NCBI GenBank assembly: GCA_902623995.1
Contig: CACNWE010000002.1
Coordinates: 1 to 64,000, forward strand
Direction of reading: 5' to 3'
Source of the DNA: an uncultured SAR116 cluster alpha proteobacterium
GTDB taxonomy: Bacteria; Pseudomonadota; Alphaproteobacteria; Puniceispirillales; Marisalimonadaceae
Length of the DNA: 64,000 nt
Shown here in pieces: positions 19,987 through 28,772 of this stretch. Both the position numbers and the translations under genes were made by a program. Every line of letters starts with the position of its first letter. Positions within the stretch are counted from its first letter, which is position 1. The notes under the pieces were generated by a model. It ran no database searches and was not told the DNA's origin. It was given only the letters and a program-made list of their open reading frames with translations.

Positions 19987-20637
19987 TTATTTCTGTTCAT
20001 TTTTTTTATTATTTTGTTCTGTTGTTTCTTCTTCAGATTTTTTTGATATTCCTACCATTGCTGGCCTAACTAATCTATCATGTAAAAGATATCCTTTTTG
20101 TGAAACTTCAAAAACATACCCTGGTTCCTTTTCATTTGTTGGAACTTCAAACATTGCTTGATGAAGGTTATAATCAAACTTCTGCCCCAGTGGATTAATT
20201 TGTTTTAAACTGTGTTTTTCAAATGTGTTTAATATTTCCTTTTCAACAATTTCTAAACCAATGATTAAGTTTTTTATTGGCTCAGAGAGTTGTGATTTAT
20301 CATCGGGAACTGCCTCTAATGCTCTTTGAAGATTATCAACTGATGAAACTAAATCTCTTATAAATGAAATGTGACTATACTTTTTAGCGTCGGCAATCTC
20401 CTTAATTGTTCTTTTTCTTAAGTTTTCACTTTCAGCTAAACTTCTTAAGAGCTGATCTTTAAGTTCTGTAATTTGTTTATTTTGATTTTCAACTGTTTGT
20501 TCAATTGAAATATCTTCATCTCCATTTTCATCTGCATTAGCTTCAACAGTATTTGTATCTGGGTCAATGTTAATGTTTTGTTCCAAAGAATTTTCATCTT
20601 TATTATCTGTTTTTGATGTCACCTTATTTTTAGACAA
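19987..20637 (-). CDS. grpE: Nucleotide exchange factor GrpE
   Basis: Releases ADP from DnaK to recycle the chaperone. The N-terminal 50 residues are acidic and Asn-rich. A long coiled-coil helix follows (about 50-125, with QLLRSLAESENLRKRT) and then the beta domain with FDYNLHQAMFEVP and the closing VRPAMVGIS. The start codon is TTG, supported by GGAG seven bases upstream (complement of 20645-20648). The usual neighbour hrcA is absent: grpE diverges directly from rph. Confidence 0.95.
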   Translation of the reverse strand: MSKNKVTSKTDNKDENSLEQNINIDPDTNTVEANADENGDEDISIEQTVENQNKQITELKDQLLRSLAESENLRKRTIKEIADAKKYSHISFIRDLVSSVDNLQRALEAVPDDKSQLSEPIKNLIIGLEIVEKEILNTFEKHSLKQINPLGQKFDYNLHQAMFEVPTNEKEPGYVFEVSQKGYLLHDRLVRPAMVGISKKSEEETTEQNNKKNEQK

Positions 20638-20687
20638 TTTAAGACTCCGAATATTTTAAAACTATTTATCACATAATAAATATTAGG

Positions 20688-20716
20688 TTGATTTACAAGA
20701 GTTATAAAATTATAAA
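20688..20716 (+). promoter_or_regulatory. Candidate sigma-70 type promoter of rph-rdgB-hemW
   Basis: TTGATT (20688-20693) and TATAAA (20711-20716) are spaced by 17 bases on the plus strand in the grpE-rph gap, about 58 bases before rph. Both hexamers are common by chance in DNA this rich in A and T. Confidence 0.35.
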
Positions 20717-20774
20717 GTTAAGGCAAATTTATATGAAATTTGCATATACGATGAACAAATTTAACTAATTATAA

Positions 20775-21506
20775 ATGCTTATGTTTAAAAGGCCATCAAA
20801 TAGAAATTTTGACGAATTAAGAAATATATCACTTGAAGCAAATTTTTCCCCTTATGCTGAGGGATCATGCTTTGCAAAATTTGGAAAAACTCATGTCTTG
20901 TGCACTGCTTCAGTTGAAAGTAAATTACCATTATGGTTAAGAAATTCTGGTAAAGGATGGATTACTGCAGAATATGGAATGCTACCAAGATCCACCCATT
21001 CTAGAATGGATAGAGAAGTAACAAAAGGAAAACCTTCGGGAAGGACTCAAGAAATTCAAAGACTAATTGGAAGATCCCTCAGATCAGTTGTTGACTTAGG
21101 AAAATTGGCTGAATTTCAGATAAAAATAGACTGTGATGTAATACAAGCTGACGGAGGTACAAGAACTGCATCTATAACCGGGGCATGGGTAGCCCTTTAT
21201 CAAGCCATTAACTTTCTACTTAAATCAGGAAAATTATCAGAAAATCCAATAATAGACCAAGTTGCAGCTATATCCTGCGGTATTTGTGAAAATCAAGAAT
21301 TAATTGATTTGGACTATGAAGAAGACTCAAGCGCAGAAACTGATGGAAATTTTGTTATGACTTCAAATAATGGAATTGTTGAGATACAGACAACAGCTGA
21401 GGAAAAACCATTCAATAAAGAACAATTTCAAAGACTTTTAAATCTAGCAGAATTGGGTACAAAGAACATATTTAGAATTCAAAAAGATGCTCTAGGTTTA
21501 AATTAA
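20775..21506 (+). CDS. rph: Ribonuclease PH
   Basis: Phosphorolytic 3'-5' exoribonuclease that trims tRNA 3' ends, using phosphate and releasing nucleoside diphosphates. Family blocks include [11 protein letters not shown] near the start, [13 protein letters not shown] with the phosphate-binding region, and [17 protein letters not shown]. The length of 243 residues is typical. Two ATGs six bases apart (20775 and 20781) are both possible starts and neither has a clear ribosome-binding site. It leads a tight set with rdgB (5 bp) and hemW. Confidence 0.95.
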   Translation: MLMFKRPSNRNFDELRNISLEANFSPYAEGSCFAKFGKTHVLCTASVESKLPLWLRNSGKGWITAEYGMLPRSTHSRMDREVTKGKPSGRTQEIQRLIGRSLRSVVDLGKLAEFQIKIDCDVIQADGGTRTASITGAWVALYQAINFLLKSGKLSENPIIDQVAAISCGICENQELIDLDYEEDSSAETDGNFVMTSNNGIVEIQTTAEEKPFNKEQFQRLLNLAELGTKNIFRIQKDALGLN

Positions 21507-21511
21507 ATTTT

Positions 21512-22129
21512 ATGAAAAAACATATATTCAACGATAATAAATTAGTAATTGCTAGTCATAATGAAGGCAAGGTTAAAGAAATTAAAGTTATGTTAAAACC
21601 TCTACAAGTTGAGGTTTTGTCTACAAGTGATTTCAATTTAAAAGAGCCAATTGAAGATGGAAATACATTTGAAAAAAACGCTTTAATTAAATCATCTTAC
21701 GTATGTAAAAAAACAGGAATTCCAAGTTTGTCAGATGATAGTGGGATTTGCTTTAGTGATCTAAACAATGAACCAGGTATTTATTCTGCTAGATGGGCAG
21801 GAAAAGAAAAAAATTTTAATCTTGCAATGTCTAAAATCAATGATTCAATAAAAAAAGTAGAAAATCCGAATTATAATTGCTTCTTTGTGTGTGCTTTGTC
21901 ACTTAGTTGGCCTGATGGAAATAACGTAACGGTATCTGGGAAAATTAATGGTAAATTTTCATGGCCACCTAAAGGAAGTTTTGGTTTTGGTTATGATCCA
22001 ATCTTTAAACCACTAGGATATGATGAAACATTTGGTGAAATGGATCCAGAATTTAAACATAGTATAAGTCACAGAGCATTGGCATTTAAGAAGTTAAAAA
22101 GTTTGAGTTTTCCTAGTTTAGAAAATTGA
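21512..22129 (+). CDS. rdgB: XTP/dITP pyrophosphatase (non-canonical purine NTPase)
   Basis: House-cleaning enzyme that hydrolyses ITP, dITP and XTP to monophosphates so they are not built into nucleic acids. The family start IASHNEGKVKEI (11-22) and LSDDSGICF, with the catalytic acidic pair, are present, and GSFGFGYDPIF and SHRALAF complete the pattern. The 205 residues are standard. Its TGA stop overlaps the TTG start of hemW (TTGA), indicating coupled translation. Confidence 0.95.
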   Translation: MKKHIFNDNKLVIASHNEGKVKEIKVMLKPLQVEVLSTSDFNLKEPIEDGNTFEKNALIKSSYVCKKTGIPSLSDDSGICFSDLNNEPGIYSARWAGKEKNFNLAMSKINDSIKKVENPNYNCFFVCALSLSWPDGNNVTVSGKINGKFSWPPKGSFGFGYDPIFKPLGYDETFGEMDPEFKHSISHRALAFKKLKSLSFPSLEN

Positions 22130-23298
22130 GTAAATGTAATCAAAATTTATTAAGTCTTTATGTTCACTGGCCTTATTGTGAATCAAAATGTCCATATTGT
22201 GATTTTAATTCTCATGTAAATGAAAAAGTTAATGTAAATGATTGGATCCAATCATATAAAAATCAATTATTTGCTATGAAGGAAGAATTAATTAAAAACA
22301 GTATAAATTTTAGACAACTGAATACAATTTTTTTTGGTGGCGGTACCCCTTCATTAATGCCATTAGAAATAGTAGAAAGTATTATAGATTTATCCAAAGA
22401 AATATTTGGTTTTAAAAAAGATATTGAAATAACACTTGAAGCAAATCCAAGTTCGTACGAAAGTAAAAAATTTATTAAATTTAAACAGATGGGAATAAAT
22501 AGAGTATCGATTGGTGTGCAATCTCTAAATAATAATTATTTACAGTTCTTAGGAAGATTGCACAATATTAAGGATATTAAATTTGCATTAAATGATGCAT
22601 CTGAAATTTTTGAAAATATTTCTGTTGATTTGATATATGCTTTTTATGGTCAAAAGATTCATGATTGGACGAAGGAGTTAGAAAGTTTTCTAAATACTTA
22701 TAATTTACAACATATATCTTTATATCAGTTAACAATTGAAGAAGGGACTAAGTTTTTCAAAGATCACAAAAATGGTATAATTAAATTAATTGATAATGAC
22801 AAAGCAGCTGAATTTTATGATATTTCTAACAAAATACTCAGTGATTTTAGATTTATTAAATATGAAGTTTCAAACTATGCAAAACTAGGTTTTAAGTGTA
22901 AACATAATTTAAATTATTGGAACTCTGAAAATTGGATTGGCGTGGGACCGGGTGCATATGGTAGATTGTGGTCGTTAAACAAAAATAAAGATAGAATTGA
23001 ATATCAAAACTATAAGAATCCCAAAACATGGTTGTCTAAAAATTTATTACAGACAGAATTTGAGAAAATTATTAAATTAAATTCTAATGTTTCTGACATT
23101 GATACACTTACAATGGGATTAAGACTATATGAAGGTTTAGAAATTTCCAAAATTAATAACTTATCTATAATAAATTTTAAGTCTCTCAAAGAATTACAAA
23201 AACAAAATATACTTTCATTTAAGAATGATATCTTAAAGGTAAATAAAAAACATATGATAAAACTAAATAGTATTTTAAATTATTTGACTAGTAATTAG
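22126..23298 (+). CDS. hemW: Radical SAM heme chaperone HemW
   Basis: HemN-like radical SAM protein now regarded as a heme carrier and not a coproporphyrinogen oxidase. The 4Fe-4S ligands are Cys18, Cys22 and Cys25 in the CxxxCxxC pattern (YCESKCPYCDF). FFGGGTPS and ISVDLIYAF follow, and HNLNYW near the C-terminal third matches the HemW HNxxYW signature. The start must be the TTG overlapping rdgB, because the next Met lies beyond the cysteine motif. Its 3' end overlaps the convergent LpoA-like gene by 11 bases. Confidence 0.92.
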   Translation: MSKCNQNLLSLYVHWPYCESKCPYCDFNSHVNEKVNVNDWIQSYKNQLFAMKEELIKNSINFRQLNTIFFGGGTPSLMPLEIVESIIDLSKEIFGFKKDIEITLEANPSSYESKKFIKFKQMGINRVSIGVQSLNNNYLQFLGRLHNIKDIKFALNDASEIFENISVDLIYAFYGQKIHDWTKELESFLNTYNLQHISLYQLTIEEGTKFFKDHKNGIIKLIDNDKAAEFYDISNKILSDFRFIKYEVSNYAKLGFKCKHNLNYWNSENWIGVGPGAYGRLWSLNKNKDRIEYQNYKNPKTWLSKNLLQTEFEKIIKLNSNVSDIDTLTMGLRLYEGLEISKINNLSIINFKSLKELQKQNILSFKNDILKVNKKHMIKLNSILNYLTSN

Positions 23299-24778
23299 AC
23301 TTACTACATTTTTTAATGTTAGTTAATTTTCCTAAATCCTCTATTTGCATAACTTGAACAGGTTTTTTGACATAACCGTTATTTTCAAAAATTAATCCTG
23401 TTACTGGACCTTCAACATTGTTTAAATATTGAAGATTTTTTTGGAAATTATTAATATAATTTATACCTATTACACCAGCATCAAAACCTGCATTTGAAAA
23501 ATAATCATTAGTCCCCCCCCAAATATCCTTCCAAAAAAATTTAAACTGCTCGTTGTTCTTACTTGATATCATAGGAAACCAAGATTTTTCTAATGATGGT
23601 TCATTTTTAATTTCGTCATCATTGAATGTTTCAGTGCCCAAAATTTTCACGAGTCTTGAATCTACATTAAAGAATGCTAACAAAGGTGCTATCTCTAATA
23701 TAAACTCTTTTCTTCCTCCAAGAAGAATAGTGTCAAATTTTGTGTGCGTTTCTTCAGATTCAGAATACTGTAAAAATCTTCTCAAATTTGAGTAAAGATT
23801 TGTTTTGTTGTTTAATTTTTCATTTGAAAGAAAAAGTGAGCTATGGTAATTTTTTCCATCCACTGTAATCAAATCTATTGCTTGTTTAGAAATGATTTTC
23901 CCATAAAGGTTATCTGGTGCTATAATACCAAATTTACTATATCCCTGCATTAAAGCGCATGAAATTACACTTTGAGCCTGTTCTTCTGGAGAAAATCCTA
24001 AGGACCATACATTATTCTCCACCATTGCTATGTCATTTGAAAACGTTAGGATGGGTAAATCATCCTTCCTTGCAAATGGCTTGATTTTTAGCAATACTTC
24101 CCTTGTAAATGGACCAATAATAAATCTGGGATTAAACTCATTAAATAAATTTTTTATCAATTCTAGATCAACAACTTTTCCAGTATCAAAATAAATTAAT
24201 TTTATTTTATTATTACCAAAGTTCAATATACTTAAATCAAGCGATTTCCTTATTTTATTTCCGAAACTTGAATACTTTCCTGTTAAAGGTAAAAAAACTA
24301 GAATATTTTGATAATTTATAGTCTTATTTATTTCAAACATATACCTATTGAAAGTAGAAATATTTTCGTTGTTTTTTAAGTTTAGTTCAGTTTCACTTGT
24401 GCTTAAATTTTTTTCAAACATTTTCTGAACAGCTGATAATGCTAATCTCTTCTTTTTATCTTCGATTTTATTGGAAATATTTCGTCCTTGAAGTAATCTC
24501 TCATTTCTAAATTCAAAAATGATATCACTGGTTTGTTTATCTCTAGGTATTGAAGTATATTTTTTTGATATCGTGCTTTTTAATACTTTTTTCTTTAAAT
24601 TGTTTTTTTTAACAAATGCTTTGTTTGTTATTTTTGATTTTTCTTTTTTTATTTTTGGCTTATCTAGCGTTCTTTTATTTTCAATTATTAATTTACCATT
24701 TTCTCTATTACATCCATTTATCATTAATAATATACAAAAAATTATAATAAGATTATGTTTAATATTATTTAAAAACAT
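23288..24778 (-). CDS. LpoA/YraM-like penicillin-binding protein activator lipoprotein
   Basis: Outer-membrane lipoprotein with a periplasmic binding-protein (type 1) fold; in E. coli LpoA activates PBP1a. The lipobox LMINGC places Cys23 as the lipidated residue. Residues 25-150 are Lys/Asn-rich and likely extended. The conserved binding-protein fold starts near 155 with ILVFLPLTGKYSSFG and continues with FIIGPF and FGIIAPDNLYG. It diverges from rsmI, the same neighbourhood as yraM-yraL in enterics, which supports the call. A run of eight G in the coding strand (23513-23520) encodes WGG near residue 420. Confidence 0.82.
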   Translation of the reverse strand: MFLNNIKHNLIIIFCILLMINGCNRENGKLIIENKRTLDKPKIKKEKSKITNKAFVKKNNLKKKVLKSTISKKYTSIPRDKQTSDIIFEFRNERLLQGRNISNKIEDKKKRLALSAVQKMFEKNLSTSETELNLKNNENISTFNRYMFEINKTINYQNILVFLPLTGKYSSFGNKIRKSLDLSILNFGNNKIKLIYFDTGKVVDLELIKNLFNEFNPRFIIGPFTREVLLKIKPFARKDDLPILTFSNDIAMVENNVWSLGFSPEEQAQSVISCALMQGYSKFGIIAPDNLYGKIISKQAIDLITVDGKNYHSSLFLSNEKLNNKTNLYSNLRRFLQYSESEETHTKFDTILLGGRKEFILEIAPLLAFFNVDSRLVKILGTETFNDDEIKNEPSLEKSWFPMISSKNNEQFKFFWKDIWGGTNDYFSNAGFDAGVIGINYINNFQKNLQYLNNVEGPVTGLIFENNGYVKKPVQVMQIEDLGKLTNIKKCSKSNY

Positions 24779-24820
24779 GAAAACTCGTTAATTATTTTAA
24801 ATAAATTTTAAGGTAATATA

Positions 24821-25717
24821 TTGAAAAAAGTAAGTAAAGAAGATCTAAAACATCCTGATAAAGAGATAAGAGGATGTTTGTATTTGATCGCCACTCCTAT
24901 TGGTAATTTTGATGATATTAGCCTAAGAGCTATCAAACTATTAGAGGCTGTAGAAATTTTGCTTTGTGAAGATACCAGAAAAACTAAAAAATTACTTTCA
25001 CATCTTAATATTAAACGTAAAAATCTTATTTCTTATAACGATAATAATGCTTCAAATAAAAGGCCATACATCATTAATAAACTCCTTTCAAATATAAGTA
25101 TTGGAATAGTTAGTGACGCAGGAACACCATTAATATCTGACCCAGGTTATAAACTTGTCAAAGAATGCCAGTTAAATAACATCAAAGTAACGCATGCACC
25201 AGGTCCTTCTTCTGTTATTAATGGGTTAATATTATCTGGCCTTCCAACAAATCAGTTTTATTTTGGCGGATTTGTATCTTCAAAAAAATTTTTGAAAAAG
25301 AAACAATTTTTGGCAACTCAGACATATGTCATGACTGGAATATGGTTTGATACTTGTTTGAGAATTAATAATACACTTACAATAATGCAAGAAGTATTTG
25401 GAAACAGAAGAATTTCAATTGCAAGAGAACTTACAAAAACCTATGAGGAAATTATTACTAGTGATTTGAATAACGTGATAAAAATCATTGATAAAAGAAA
25501 GAAAAATAATAATCCCCTAAAAGGGGAAGTTATATTAATAGTAGATGGTTATGCTAAAGAAGAATTTAATATTGATACATTAGGTGTAACTATAAAAAAT
25601 AAGCTAAAAAAACTATCACTTCGTGACGCTGTAAATGAAATTATAACAGAGACTAAATTACCTCGTAGGGTAGTTTATAATGAAGCTATAAGAATCAAAA
25701 ATGATATATTAATTTAA
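24821..25717 (+). CDS. rsmI: 16S rRNA 2'-O-ribose methyltransferase RsmI (C1402)
   Basis: SAM-dependent tetrapyrrole-methylase-fold enzyme that methylates the ribose of C1402 in the decoding centre. LYLIATPIGNFDDISLRA (20-37) and CEDTRKTKKLL (49-59) are the family's hallmarks, followed by SDAGTPLISDPG. The start is TTG with AAGGT seven to eleven bases upstream. The yraN-like gene usual in this neighbourhood is not present before the BON lipoprotein. Confidence 0.95.
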   Translation: MKKVSKEDLKHPDKEIRGCLYLIATPIGNFDDISLRAIKLLEAVEILLCEDTRKTKKLLSHLNIKRKNLISYNDNNASNKRPYIINKLLSNISIGIVSDAGTPLISDPGYKLVKECQLNNIKVTHAPGPSSVINGLILSGLPTNQFYFGGFVSSKKFLKKKQFLATQTYVMTGIWFDTCLRINNTLTIMQEVFGNRRISIARELTKTYEEIITSDLNNVIKIIDKRKKNNNPLKGEVILIVDGYAKEEFNIDTLGVTIKNKLKKLSLRDAVNEIITETKLPRRVVYNEAIRIKNDILI

Positions 25718-25776
25718 AATTAACAATGACAATTTTTATTTTTAATTTATTGTTCTTTATTTAGAAAGGTTAGAAT

Positions 25777-26352
25777 ATGAAAATTATTTTATTTATATCA
25801 ATTATTAGTTTATATCTTCAATCATGTGCTCCATTAGTTGGTACTGTTGGAATGGTCTCTCTAGGAGCCGCATCTAAAGAAAAAGGTTTAGGCACATCGA
25901 TAAACGACAACGTTATAAAAACAAAAATATCTAATTTAATTTATAAATATAATAAAAATTTAATAGCAGACACAAAAGTTTTTGTTAATAATGGTTCAGT
26001 TTTATTCACAGGAAAATTGAGTAATCCGAATGATAAGATAGAGTTTACAAAGTTAGCATGGAATATAAGAGGTGTAAAAGAAGTTAACAACGAAATTCAA
26101 GTGACTGATACATCTTCTATTAAAAATATTGCAAGAGACATTGCATCAATGGGAGAAATTAGAGCACGAATAATGTCAGACAAGTCAATTAATAGTATTA
26201 ATTTTTCTATAGATGTTGTAAATGATAAAGCCTACATCAGCGGTGTTGCAACTAATGAACTTGAGATGAATCTTGTAAAAGGTCATGCTTCAAGTGCAAG
26301 ATTTGTAAAAGAAGTTTATAATTATATTATACTTAATAAAGATACCAGATGA
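25777..26352 (+). CDS. Double BON-domain lipoprotein (DolP/YraP-like)
   Basis: Envelope lipoprotein with a signal ending LQSC (Cys17), then GTVGMVSLGAAS, a glycine-rich stretch seen in this group. Two BON domains follow (about 40-110 and 115-190), each opening with an IK or IR helix and containing a VFVNNGSVLFTG or AYISGVAT strand pair. E. coli DolP binds anionic phospholipids and supports outer-membrane integrity. The gene follows rsmI and overlaps gshB by ATGA, so it is probably co-transcribed with both. Confidence 0.85.
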   Translation: MKIILFISIISLYLQSCAPLVGTVGMVSLGAASKEKGLGTSINDNVIKTKISNLIYKYNKNLIADTKVFVNNGSVLFTGKLSNPNDKIEFTKLAWNIRGVKEVNNEIQVTDTSSIKNIARDIASMGEIRARIMSDKSINSINFSIDVVNDKAYISGVATNELEMNLVKGHASSARFVKEVYNYIILNKDTR

Positions 26353-27302
26353 GTCGTAATCTTAACATAGCATTCTTAATGGATCCTTTGGAGTCATTAG
26401 ATCTTAGTGGAGACACTACTTTTGCTCTAGCTCTAGAAGCACAAAAACGTAAACATCATATAAGTTTTTTTAAGCCCGAGGATCTAATATTTAGTAACAA
26501 TGATGTTATAGCAAACATCTGTAAATTAGAGTTGTTTGCGAACAATAATTTGTACGAATTTAAATATCACGATACTTTTATAAAACCATTATCAAATTAT
26601 GATGTAATCATGATGAGACAAGATCCTCCCTTTAATATGGCTTATATAAGCGCAACTCATATTCTGGAAAAACTTCCAAGTTCGACATTAGTTGTAAACA
26701 ACCCTTTCGAAGTTAGAAATTCTCCAGAAAAAATATTTGTTACAAATTTCTCACATTTAATGCCAAAAACATTAATAAGTCGAAACATCGACACTATTAA
26801 AGAATTTAGAGAACAATTCAAAGACATCATAATAAAGCCGCTATATGGAAATGGTGGACAGGGTATATTTCATATTCTTCCTGAAGATGAAAATTTAAAT
26901 TCAATCTTAGAGATGTTTTTTAGTCAAAATAAAGAACCTCTTATGATACAAGAATATTTACAAGACGTTAGAAATGGAGATAAAAGAGTTATATTATTGA
27001 ATGGAGAAGCAGTTGGGGCAATTAATAGAGTCCCAAAACTAGGTGAAAGTAGATCAAACATGCATGTTGGAGGAAAACCTGAAAAAACAGAATTAACTGA
27101 TAGAGATAAATTTATATGTAAGGAGATTTCAAGTTCTCTAATTAGTAAAGGTCTCTATTTTGTTGGAATAGATATAATCGGTGACTATATCACAGAAATA
27201 AACGTAACATCTCCAACTGGAATAAGAGAGATAAAAAATTTGGCATCAATAGCTATCGAAGAGATGTTTTGGAATTTCATCGAGAATAAATTAGATATGT
27301 AA
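26349..27302 (+). CDS. gshB: Glutathione synthetase
   Basis: ATP-grasp ligase joining gamma-glutamylcysteine and glycine. FLMDPLESLDLSGDTTFAL at the start, MRQDPPFNMAYI in the middle and KPLYGNGGQGIF of the ATP-grasp are family signatures, with EINVTSPTGIRE near the C-terminus. Its 317 residues are normal. It is the last gene of rsmI-BON-gshB and meets the HIT gene tail to tail with 3 bases between stops. Confidence 0.96.
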   Translation: MSRNLNIAFLMDPLESLDLSGDTTFALALEAQKRKHHISFFKPEDLIFSNNDVIANICKLELFANNNLYEFKYHDTFIKPLSNYDVIMMRQDPPFNMAYISATHILEKLPSSTLVVNNPFEVRNSPEKIFVTNFSHLMPKTLISRNIDTIKEFREQFKDIIIKPLYGNGGQGIFHILPEDENLNSILEMFFSQNKEPLMIQEYLQDVRNGDKRVILLNGEAVGAINRVPKLGESRSNMHVGGKPEKTELTDRDKFICKEISSSLISKGLYFVGIDIIGDYITEINVTSPTGIREIKNLASIAIEEMFWNFIENKLDM

Positions 27303-27305
27303 GAT

Positions 27306-27668
27306 TTAACTTATCATTCTTCCTAAATTCTTTCCTGCTAAAAGATGAACATGAAAATGAGGTACATCTTGATTACCATTACTTCCTGAATTGGTAATAA
27401 TTCGAAAACCTTCAGCTTCAACTTTAAATTTATCAATAACATCATTAACAAGTTTCCAAAAACTTTCATGTTCTTTATTTGTAGCATTTTTTGTAAACTC
27501 ATAAATATTGATATAAGGATTTTTGGGAATTACTAATATGTGAATTGGTGCTTGAGGATTTATATCAGTAAAAGCAATTGCAAATTCATTTTCTAATATT
27601 TTATCACAAGGCAATTCAGATCTTAAAATTTTAGCAAAAATATTGTCTTTATTATACAGATTATTCAT
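27306..27668 (-). CDS. HIT-family nucleotide-binding protein (HinT-like)
   Basis: Small purine nucleoside phosphoramidase-type protein. The histidine triad is HFHVHLL (104-110), the catalytic signature of HIT proteins, and the opening IFAKILRSELPCDKI is typical of the HinT branch. At 120 residues it is full length. It ends the his operon, overlapping hisE by 4 bases (ATGA). A HIT gene behind hisE recurs in alphaproteobacteria, but any role in histidine synthesis is unproven. Confidence 0.88.
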   Translation of the reverse strand: MNNLYNKDNIFAKILRSELPCDKILENEFAIAFTDINPQAPIHILVIPKNPYINIYEFTKNATNKEHESFWKLVNDVIDKFKVEAEGFRIITNSGSNGNQDVPHFHVHLLAGKNLGRMIS

Positions 27669-27997
27669 TTAACAGCTCTGTTTTTTTTTTCTTCAATACC
27701 TGATATTACCTTTCTAGAAGACAATTCATTCCAAATTTCATCTGGGGTAATACCCAAAGAGACCCAAACAACTAAAATGTGATAAATTAAATCTGCAGAT
27801 TCTTTGATCACACCTTGTTTATTTTTTTTTACAGAGTCAATGATCAATTCTGATGATTCTTCACCAATTTTTTTGGCCAACAATTCCGGGTTTTTAATCA
27901 AATGAGACGTATATGATTTTTTTTCACTAGTTTTTTTTCTTTGTGTTAAGATAGTGAATAATTCTTTTATTATTTGTTCTTTCATTTGTTCTTTCAT
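27665..27997 (-). CDS. hisE: Phosphoribosyl-ATP pyrophosphohydrolase
   Basis: Second step of histidine synthesis, converting PR-ATP to PR-AMP. KKIGEESSELIIDS with the metal-binding Glu cluster and ESADLIYHILV are the family blocks. Three starts are possible: GTG at 28009 inside hisF, and ATGs at 27997 and 27985. The ATG at 27997 is one base after the hisF stop and seems best. The two ATGs belong to a perfect 12-bp tandem duplication (27973-27996) that repeats MKEQ. No hisI domain is fused. Confidence 0.9.
   Translation of the reverse strand: MKEQMKEQIIKELFTILTQRKKTSEKKSYTSHLIKNPELLAKKIGEESSELIIDSVKKNKQGVIKESADLIYHILVVWVSLGITPDEIWNELSSRKVISGIEEKKNRAVK
27973..27996. repeat. 12-bp tandem duplication at the hisE start
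   Basis: TTTGTTCTTTCA occurs twice in direct succession on the plus strand. On the coding strand it duplicates an ATG and MKEQ, giving two equivalent in-frame starts. Confidence 0.9.
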
Positions 27998-27998
27998 T

Positions 27999-28772
27999 TC
28001 AACGTTCACATTCTCTTATAACTATACCATTTTCAAACATCTCTTTTTTAACTGAATGTATTGAGTGAATACCAAAGTGAAAAATGGATGCAGCTAGGAC
28101 TGCAGATGCACCAGCTTTTAATACTACCTCAACCATATCTTCGGGTTTCCCAGCTCCACCTGACGCTATCACAGGTACTGAAACATTTTTGGAAATCAAT
28201 TTTGTTAGTTTTAAATTATAACCTTGTTTTGTACCATCTGCTTTCATTGAAGTTAATAAAATTTCACCAGCTCCCTTTTTTACACCCTGTTTTGCCCATT
28301 TAAGAGCATCTATATTTGTTTTTTTTCTTCCTCCATGAGTAGTTACCTCATATCCACAAGGCATGGTTTTGTTTTCTATAGCATCTATTGCTAAAACAAC
28401 ACACTGATTTCCGAATTTATCTGAGGATTCCTCTATTAACTTTGGGTTATAAACTGCAGATGAATTAATTGAAACTTTATCTGCTCCAGATTTTAATAGT
28501 TCCCTAAAATCAGAGAGATTTTTTACACCTCCACCAACTGTGAGTGGAACAAAACAAGACTCTGCTGTTTTAGAAATAACATCAAACATAGCTCTTCTTT
28601 TTTCATAAGTGGCAGAAATATCTAAAAAACAAATCTCATCAGCTCCTATTATGCTATATTGCAATGCTTGTTCGACTGGATCACCAGCATCTTTTAGATT
28701 AATAAAATTTATACCTTTAACTGTCCTACCATTATGCACATCTAGACATGCTATTACCCTTGTGGAAAGCAT
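27999..28772 (-). CDS. hisF: Imidazole glycerol phosphate synthase, cyclase subunit
   Basis: Cyclase half of the HisH-HisF synthase, using ammonia from HisH to make IGP and AICAR. The (beta/alpha)8 barrel shows IACLDVHNGRTVKG at the start (catalytic Asp11) and LAIDAIENK with the second catalytic Asp near 131. Phosphate loops VTVGGGVKN and ASGGAG are intact. Its ATG overlaps the hisA stop by one base (TAATG). Confidence 0.97.
   Translation of the reverse strand: MLSTRVIACLDVHNGRTVKGINFINLKDAGDPVEQALQYSIIGADEICFLDISATYEKRRAMFDVISKTAESCFVPLTVGGGVKNLSDFRELLKSGADKVSINSSAVYNPKLIEESSDKFGNQCVVLAIDAIENKTMPCGYEVTTHGGRKKTNIDALKWAKQGVKKGAGEILLTSMKADGTKQGYNLKLTKLISKNVSVPVIASGGAGKPEDMVEVVLKAGASAVLAASIFHFGIHSIHSVKKEMFENGIVIRECER

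Noticed and set aside
20638-20700. Second RpoH promoter before grpE (CTTGTAA at the complement of 20693-20699)
   Set aside because: The -35 half matches that of dnaK, but at 17-18 bases spacing the -10 region reads TATTATG, a poor match to CYTATNT.
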